Source: Candidatus Atribacter hydrocarboniphilus (GTDB lineage Bacteria > Atribacterota > Atribacteria > Atribacterales > Atribacteraceae). Taken from it: a DNA stretch of 10,250 nt. The stretch spans positions 1-10,250 of the forward strand of contig DPKX01000015.1 of assembly GCA_003542295.1 (NCBI GenBank), given 5' to 3'. Numbering within the stretch: position 1 is the first letter of the stretch; each line of letters begins with the position of its first letter. Under the pieces are notes generated by a model, which was given only the letters and a program-made list of their open reading frames with translations, was not told the origin of the DNA and made no database searches. A program made the translations under genes and the position numbers. Below are positions 6,279 through 10,250 of this stretch, one piece after another.

Positions 6279-7046
6279 ATGAAAACTAAGAGACTTTTCT
6301 TTTTGACAATATTCATTTTTGCGATTGTATTATTCTACTCAATATTTGCTGTTGGAAAACCGGCGCCCCAATTTCAACTCCCCGATCTTGATGGTAAAAT
6401 GTATTCATTAAATGATTTTTTAGGAAGGCCAATTATAATAAGCTTTTTTACCACCAAATGTGGGTTTTGTGCCGAAGAGCTTCCTTTATTAAATGAAATT
6501 TATCATACTTATAAGGATAAAGCCGGTCTCCAAGTTATAGCAATCAATCTCGGTGAAAGCCAAGAAGCCGTTCAAAAGATGTTGGATAAAATTCCTTATG
6601 ATTATTTGACTTTACTTGATCAAGAAACCCAATTAGCCGGAGCTTATCAGATATTTGGAGTTCCAACCGCATACTTTATCGATCCCTTGGGGAATGTCGT
6701 TGATTTCATTATCGGAGCAACCAATCGCGAAAATATCATGAATAAGTTAGGTCGAATAATGTGGTATCGTGGATTGCAGCCGATAGAAGTTGAGAATCTT
6801 ATAAAAATTTCTCCCCAAATTCATTTGCTTGATTTCCGTTTAGAATATGAAAATCCTTATTCTGATAAATTCAATGTTAGTTATCAAGCAATAACTGATA
6901 TAAGCCAAGCGTTAGATACTCTTGATAAGAATTTGACCTATTTGGTTTTTTCAAGTAATAATAAAAAGAGTCGTGAGATTTGCCAACAGATGGCACTCAA
7001 TGGCTATCAAAAAGTCTATTATCAATTAAATGTTGAGAATGAGTAA
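6279..7046 (+). CDS. Membrane-anchored TlpA-type thioredoxin fused to a degenerate rhodanese domain
   Basis: The protein has 255 residues. Residues ~5-25 form an uncleaved signal anchor or signal peptide, so the rest should face the periplasm. Residues ~27-165 are a TlpA/AhpC-TSA-type thioredoxin fold (APQFQLPDLDGK at 29-40, the redox centre CGFC at 61-64, cis-Pro in GVPT at 127-130), suited to thiol-disulfide reduction. Residues ~168-252 look like a rhodanese domain: LLDFRLEYENPYSD aligns with the L-L-D-V-R-x-x-x-E-Y start, and YLVFSSNNKKSREIC with the active-site loop, but the catalytic Cys is Ser225. Sulfurtransferase activity is therefore unlikely, and the domain may bind a partner. The spacing to AGGGGG (11 nt) is long. 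The stop overlaps the lptC start, so the gene heads the lpt operon. Its physiological partner is unknown. Confidence 0.85.
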   Translation: MKTKRLFFLTIFIFAIVLFYSIFAVGKPAPQFQLPDLDGKMYSLNDFLGRPIIISFFTTKCGFCAEELPLLNEIYHTYKDKAGLQVIAINLGESQEAVQKMLDKIPYDYLTLLDQETQLAGAYQIFGVPTAYFIDPLGNVVDFIIGATNRENIMNKLGRIMWYRGLQPIEVENLIKISPQIHLLDFRLEYENPYSDKFNVSYQAITDISQALDTLDKNLTYLVFSSNNKKSREICQQMALNGYQKVYYQLNVENE

Positions 7047-7614
7047 TGATTGGAAAACTCTATTATGGTTTTACCTTTCTTTGAGCTTGCTGGTAGTTTT
7101 GATACTAATTTTCTGGATTAAAGCACCGGAAGGATCAAAAACTTTCCAAACAGCGCTAGTTTCTCCTTCCCCTATTAATCAAGGTTCTCTGGTTATTCAG
7201 TTGGAAAAGGCTGAAATTAGTAGAGTATCCGATTCAGGAAAGGAATGGGAAATCCATACTGACGATCTCAGCAAAGATGGAGAGAATATTTATTTAAATG
7301 GTGTTCAAGGTTTTTTATATCAAGGGAATCAACCACAGTATCAGGTTCAAGCGAAAAAGGGACAAGTGGATATTGAAAATTCTGATGCACGACTTGAGGA
7401 TATCAACCTCATTAAGATTGATGGAGGTGGTTCCATCGTTGGTGAGTCCTTGACGTGGCTTAGTAACGAGCAATTTATGAGAATAGAAAATGTTTTGGTT
7501 GAGAGAAAAAATGTACTGATTGAGTCAAAGAAGCTTTGGTACGACTTATCTCGAGGAATACTGGCTTTTCCCGAAGAGGTGATTATTACTTTGAAGAGCG
7601 AGGGGAATTTATGA
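7030..7614 (+). CDS. lptC: LPS export system periplasmic protein LptC
   Basis: The protein has 194 residues. One membrane helix (~11-31) anchors a periplasmic domain (~48-190) of beta-strand repeats typical of LptC/DUF1239: KEWEIHTDDLSKDGENIYL, YQVQAKKGQVDIENSDARLEDI and SGEIVGESLTWLSNEQ-like strands, ending with LWYDLSRGILAFPEEV. LptC receives lipopolysaccharide from the LptB2FG extractor and passes it to LptA. The length fits the family. The start could be ATG 7030 or ATG 7039; both overlap the upstream thioredoxin gene (by 17 or 8 nt) and neither has a strong ribosome binding site, so translation is likely coupled. The 3' end overlaps lptA by ATGA. Its presence argues for an outer membrane in this organism. 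Confidence 0.82.
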   Translation: MLRMSNDWKTLLWFYLSLSLLVVLILIFWIKAPEGSKTFQTALVSPSPINQGSLVIQLEKAEISRVSDSGKEWEIHTDDLSKDGENIYLNGVQGFLYQGNQPQYQVQAKKGQVDIENSDARLEDINLIKIDGGGSIVGESLTWLSNEQFMRIENVLVERKNVLIESKKLWYDLSRGILAFPEEVIITLKSEGNL

Positions 7615-8333
7615 GAAAAAAAAGCATTTGGCCTACTTTAATTTTGGTTTTTTTTCTATTTTTTTGGGGAATGGAAGGGATAGCAGCAGTTCAAAGCTCA
7701 TCCGATGTAATTTTAAAAACCTCATCGGCTGAATTTGATGAAAAAACCGGTATTATTTACGCCAAGGGACAGTCTACGATACAATGGCAGGGTGTTACCA
7801 TGATTTGCCCTTATCTTGAAGTCGATACTGTCAAGCAAGAAGCAAAAAGTGAGGGTGAAATCCAGGTGGTTTGGGAAGACAAAACGATTTTTTCCCAGTC
7901 TTTGTTTTTTTATGGAAAAGAAAAAAAGGTAGTAATGACCGATATCCAAGGGAAAGGAAAGGATTTTAGTTTCCAGACCAAAAAGATGGACTTTTTTCTA
8001 TCTCCTGGAAAGATCCTTCTAACCGGTAATCCACTATTAATGATAAATAGTTTTCAAATAAGACCTCAACAGATTGATTATAGCTTAAATGAAAAAAAAT
8101 GGTTAGCATCTTCGGTAGTGATTGCAAAGGAAGGATGGTCTGGCCAGTCAAAGAGCGCCTATTATCAAGAAGGATCAAATTTTATTGTATTAGAAGGGAA
8201 TGCTACTGTCGAGAAGGATGGGAATCAACTACGCGGAGAAAAAATTTTAATTGATGTTGAAACTGGAAAAGTGAGAGTGGAAGGAAATGTTGAAATAAAT
8301 ATAATGGCAATTGAAGGAGAAGAGACCAATTGA
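7611..8333 (+). CDS. lptA: LptA/OstA-like LPS transport protein
   Basis: The protein has 240 residues from ATG 7611, which has GAGGGG 6 nt upstream and starts a clear signal peptide (charged MRKKS, a hydrophobic core, then GIAA before Val27). The mature part is made of OstA-type beta-strand repeats: DVILKTSSAEFDEKTGIIYAK (32-52), YLEVDTVKQEAKSEGEIQV (~68-86) and, near the C-terminus, LRGEKILIDVETGKVRVEG (~210-228). LptA polymerises into a periplasmic bridge that carries LPS to LptD in the outer membrane. At 240 residues it is somewhat longer than the E. coli protein. It overlaps lptC by four bases, and its TGA stop overlaps the TTG start of the next ATPase gene, so the three genes are tightly coupled. 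Confidence 0.82.
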   Translation: MRKKSIWPTLILVFFLFFWGMEGIAAVQSSSDVILKTSSAEFDEKTGIIYAKGQSTIQWQGVTMICPYLEVDTVKQEAKSEGEIQVVWEDKTIFSQSLFFYGKEKKVVMTDIQGKGKDFSFQTKKMDFFLSPGKILLTGNPLLMINSFQIRPQQIDYSLNEKKWLASSVVIAKEGWSGQSKSAYYQEGSNFIVLEGNATVEKDGNQLRGEKILIDVETGKVRVEGNVEINIMAIEGEETN

Positions 8334-9274
8334 TTCAAGAAAGAAGTTGGCAATCGTTAAAGGGTGAAGGATTAGCCAAGGAATATTCCAAAAAAAGAGT
8401 CGTTCAGGAAGTGAGTATTCAGGTTTCTCGAGGAGAAATTGTTGGATTACTGGGACCAAATGGTGCTGGAAAAACGACATTAATGAAAATGATTACTGGG
8501 GTACTGGAACCAGATGATGGAACCGTAACCATTAATGGGTGTGATATCGTTCAGGATCGCGCAAAAGTGCAAGCCAAAATTGGTTACTTACCCGAAAATG
8601 CTCCCGTCTATCCGGATCTTACTGTACAGGATTATTTGTTAATGATGGCTGAATTAAGGCTCATCGAACCTGACAAACAGATATCTTCCGTACGTGAGGC
8701 AATCCATGCTGTCAATCTCGAACAGGTTGCCACAAGACTTATTGGACAACTGAGTAAAGGTATGCGTCAGAGGGTCGGCTTAGCCCAGGCAATCTTGCAT
8801 AAACCAGAAATTCTCATTCTGGATGAACCAACGGTTGGACTTGATCCGACACAAATTGTCGAAATTCGGCAATTAATTAAGAACCTTGCAAAACAAAGCA
8901 CTGTGCTTTTCTCCACCCATATTCTCTCTGAGGTTGAAGCCCTTTGTGAACGTGTGATCATGATAATGAATGGAAAGATTAAAGCGGATTCAAAATTATC
9001 TGAATTGGCAGACTCCGATAATGCTATTTTGATTTTAGATGAAGACCAACCAGATGCTGACAGGTTAATCAAACAATTATCCGATGTAATTTCGGTAAAG
9101 AAAGACATCATTGCCAATGATTTTCCTCTTTACTACATCAAAAGCAAACCCGATTCCGATATTACTCCAAAAATTTTCAAATTATCCGTCGAAAATAATT
9201 GGCCTGTCAGAGAATTACGAAAAGATGTACACACACTTGAATCCATATTCAACGAATTAGCCATTGCAGAGTGA
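8330..9274 (+). CDS. ABC transporter ATPase: LptB-like N-terminus on a GldA-type body
   Basis: The 314-residue protein is a complete nucleotide-binding domain: Walker A GPNGAGKT (42-49), Q-loop region YLPEN (86-90, Glu in place of Gln), signature LSKGM (141-145), Walker B ILILDEP (161-167), D-loop GLDP (170-173) and switch His197. From ~residue 53 on it resembles GldA/ABC-2-type ATPases (IGYLPENAPVYPDLT, LSKGMRQRVGLAQA, STHILSEVEALCERV, and a ~100-residue C-terminal extension ending LESIFNELA), in line with the ABC-2 permease gene 8 bp downstream. Residues 11-50, however, match LptB closely (GLAKEYSKKRVVQEVS, GEIVGLLGPNGAGKTT), and the gene sits in the usual lptB position after lptC-lptA. The start is TTG (8330), overlapping the lptA TGA, with AAGGAG about 10 nt upstream. 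It probably energises the downstream permease; service to the Lpt system is possible but unproven. Confidence 0.8.
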   Translation: MIQERSWQSLKGEGLAKEYSKKRVVQEVSIQVSRGEIVGLLGPNGAGKTTLMKMITGVLEPDDGTVTINGCDIVQDRAKVQAKIGYLPENAPVYPDLTVQDYLLMMAELRLIEPDKQISSVREAIHAVNLEQVATRLIGQLSKGMRQRVGLAQAILHKPEILILDEPTVGLDPTQIVEIRQLIKNLAKQSTVLFSTHILSEVEALCERVIMIMNGKIKADSKLSELADSDNAILILDEDQPDADRLIKQLSDVISVKKDIIANDFPLYYIKSKPDSDITPKIFKLSVENNWPVRELRKDVHTLESIFNELAIAE

Positions 9275-9282
9275 GGGTAACA

Positions 9283-10250
9283 ATGAAACAAATTCTTGCA
9301 ATTACACGAAAAGAACTAAATAGTTATTTCAATTCTTTGTTGGCTGTCATTTTTCTTGGAACCTTTTTAGCTGCAATCGCAGTGATATTTTTCAGTGTTG
9401 AGGGATTTTTTGCAAGAGGGATAGCGGATATTCGCCCCTTATTCTCCTGGATTCCAATTTTATTAATTTTCCTGATCGCTGCTTTAACCATGCGCCAATG
9501 GAGCGAAGAACAACGCTCCGGCACTTTAGAAATTTTACTTTCCTTGCCTACCAACCATATTCAACTTGTTTTGGGAAAATTCCTGGCAGTGATGAGCATG
9601 ATCGGGATTGCCTTGTTATTGACACTTCCTTTCCCCATCATGGTTTCCTTACTTGGAAATCTGGATTGGGGTCCTGTGTTTGGTGGATATCTGGCTTCCA
9701 TATTGATTGCAGCTGCCTATGCTTCCATAGGATTATTCATCTCCTCCCGCACGGATAATCAAATCGTCGCTTTAATACTAACGGTACTGGTTGGCGGTGT
9801 TTTCTATTTGGTTGGAAGTACTTTTTTTACAAGTTTTTTCCCCGGACCAATAGTAGAGATTTTGCGAGCCATCGGGACCGGTTCTCGCTTTGAAAGCATC
9901 CAAAGAGGTGTTATTGATCTGCGTGATCTCATTTATTACGGTTCTCTTAGTGCACTGTTCTTAACCCTGAATGTCCTTTCAATCGATAGCTTACGGTGGT
10001 CAGAAATTCCAACCACATACCGGTTTACCTACTTAAGAACAATGGCGTTAATTTGTTTGAATTTAATTGCAATCAATGTTTGGGTTTACCCCCTTTATGG
10101 CTTGCGATTGGATCTAACAGCACAAAAAGAATTCACAATTTCTCAAACCACTAAGGATTTGATCTCAACATTACCAGAGCAACTCTTAATTCGTGCGTAT
10201 ATGAGTGAGAAAACTCACCCATTACTCTCCCCCTTGATTCCACAAATCAA
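9283..10250 (+). CDS. ABC-2 permease fused to GldG-like domain, partial at 3' end
   Basis: The frame is open from ATG 9283 (GAGGG 5 nt upstream) to the window end, giving 322 codons with no stop. Residues ~1-240 are an ABC-2 permease with about six membrane segments and the family loop MRQWSEEQRSGTLEILLSLP (70-89), followed by VLGKF, as in GldF-type subunits. A further helix at ~251-272 leads into LDLTAQKEFTISQTTKDLI (276-294) and LLIRAYMSEKTHPLLSPLIP (301-320). This is the beginning of the periplasmic GldG-like (DUF4350/IFT52-like) domain of the transporter called auxiliary gliding-motility component. Permease and GldG parts are thus in one chain. Such transporters occur widely in non-gliding bacteria and their substrate is unknown. 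It pairs with the ATPase 8 bp upstream. The C-terminal part lies outside the window. Confidence 0.8.
   Translation, partial: MKQILAITRKELNSYFNSLLAVIFLGTFLAAIAVIFFSVEGFFARGIADIRPLFSWIPILLIFLIAALTMRQWSEEQRSGTLEILLSLPTNHIQLVLGKFLAVMSMIGIALLLTLPFPIMVSLLGNLDWGPVFGGYLASILIAAAYASIGLFISSRTDNQIVALILTVLVGGVFYLVGSTFFTSFFPGPIVEILRAIGTGSRFESIQRGVIDLRDLIYYGSLSALFLTLNVLSIDSLRWSEIPTTYRFTYLRTMALICLNLIAINVWVYPLYGLRLDLTAQKEFTISQTTKDLISTLPEQLLIRAYMSEKTHPLLSPLIPQI

Noticed and set aside
7938..7946. ACCGATATC inside lptA as a second sigma-28 promoter
   Set aside because: There is no TAAA box at 14-16 nt upstream, and the site lies within a coding region with nothing starting downstream.

Overview
The window is AT-rich and densely coded, with short intergenic gaps and mostly purine-rich ribosome binding sites. 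It reads as a chromosomal segment of an uncultured-type, probably anaerobic bacterium with an outer membrane. Evidence for this is an lptC-lptA pair (lipopolysaccharide export), a DUF362/ferredoxin protein, a folate-family ECF transporter S subunit and an anti-sigma-28 factor. The mix of Firmicutes-like features (ECF transporter, SigD-like promoter, DUF6485 protein) with LPS export would fit a deep-branching diderm such as Atribacterota. That placement is inference only. I see no insertion sequence, prophage, tRNA, rRNA or CRISPR array.

Left part (1-3318). A folT-like S-component gene runs leftward off the edge and diverges from a DUF362 + 2x[4Fe-4S] protein gene. Their 149-bp shared spacer holds a promoter on each strand and an 18-bp near-palindrome lying on the leftward -10 box. 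The DUF362 gene is followed by a SIR2-family deacylase. That gene ends tail-to-tail, sharing the tetranucleotide TTAA, with an AI-2E-family membrane protein on the minus strand that starts at TTG.

Middle (3319-6278). A family 2 glycosyltransferase overlaps a small Cys-rich DUF6485 protein. Next comes a decayed AlkA-type DNA glycosylase gene: two reading-frame breaks and the loss of the central helix-hairpin-helix region, with the N-terminal and C-terminal parts still readable. A cyclase-family (kynurenine-formamidase-like) metal hydrolase follows. After a hairpin-containing spacer there is a flgM-like anti-sigma-28 gene, preceded by an almost perfect sigma-28 promoter (TAAA-N15-ACCGATAT), although no flagellar gene is visible.

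Right part (6279-10250). A tightly coupled rightward operon contains a membrane-anchored TlpA-type thioredoxin fused to a rhodanese-like domain that lacks the catalytic Cys, then lptC, lptA, an ABC ATPase, and an ABC-2 permease continuing into a GldG-like domain (cut by the window end). The ATPase occupies the slot where lptB normally sits. Its first ~50 residues look like LptB, while the rest looks like a GldA-type ABC-2 ATPase and matches the downstream permease. It may therefore be an lptB/gldA chimera formed by recombination in the Walker A region, or an assembly join. This and the AlkA remnant are the points most worth checking.
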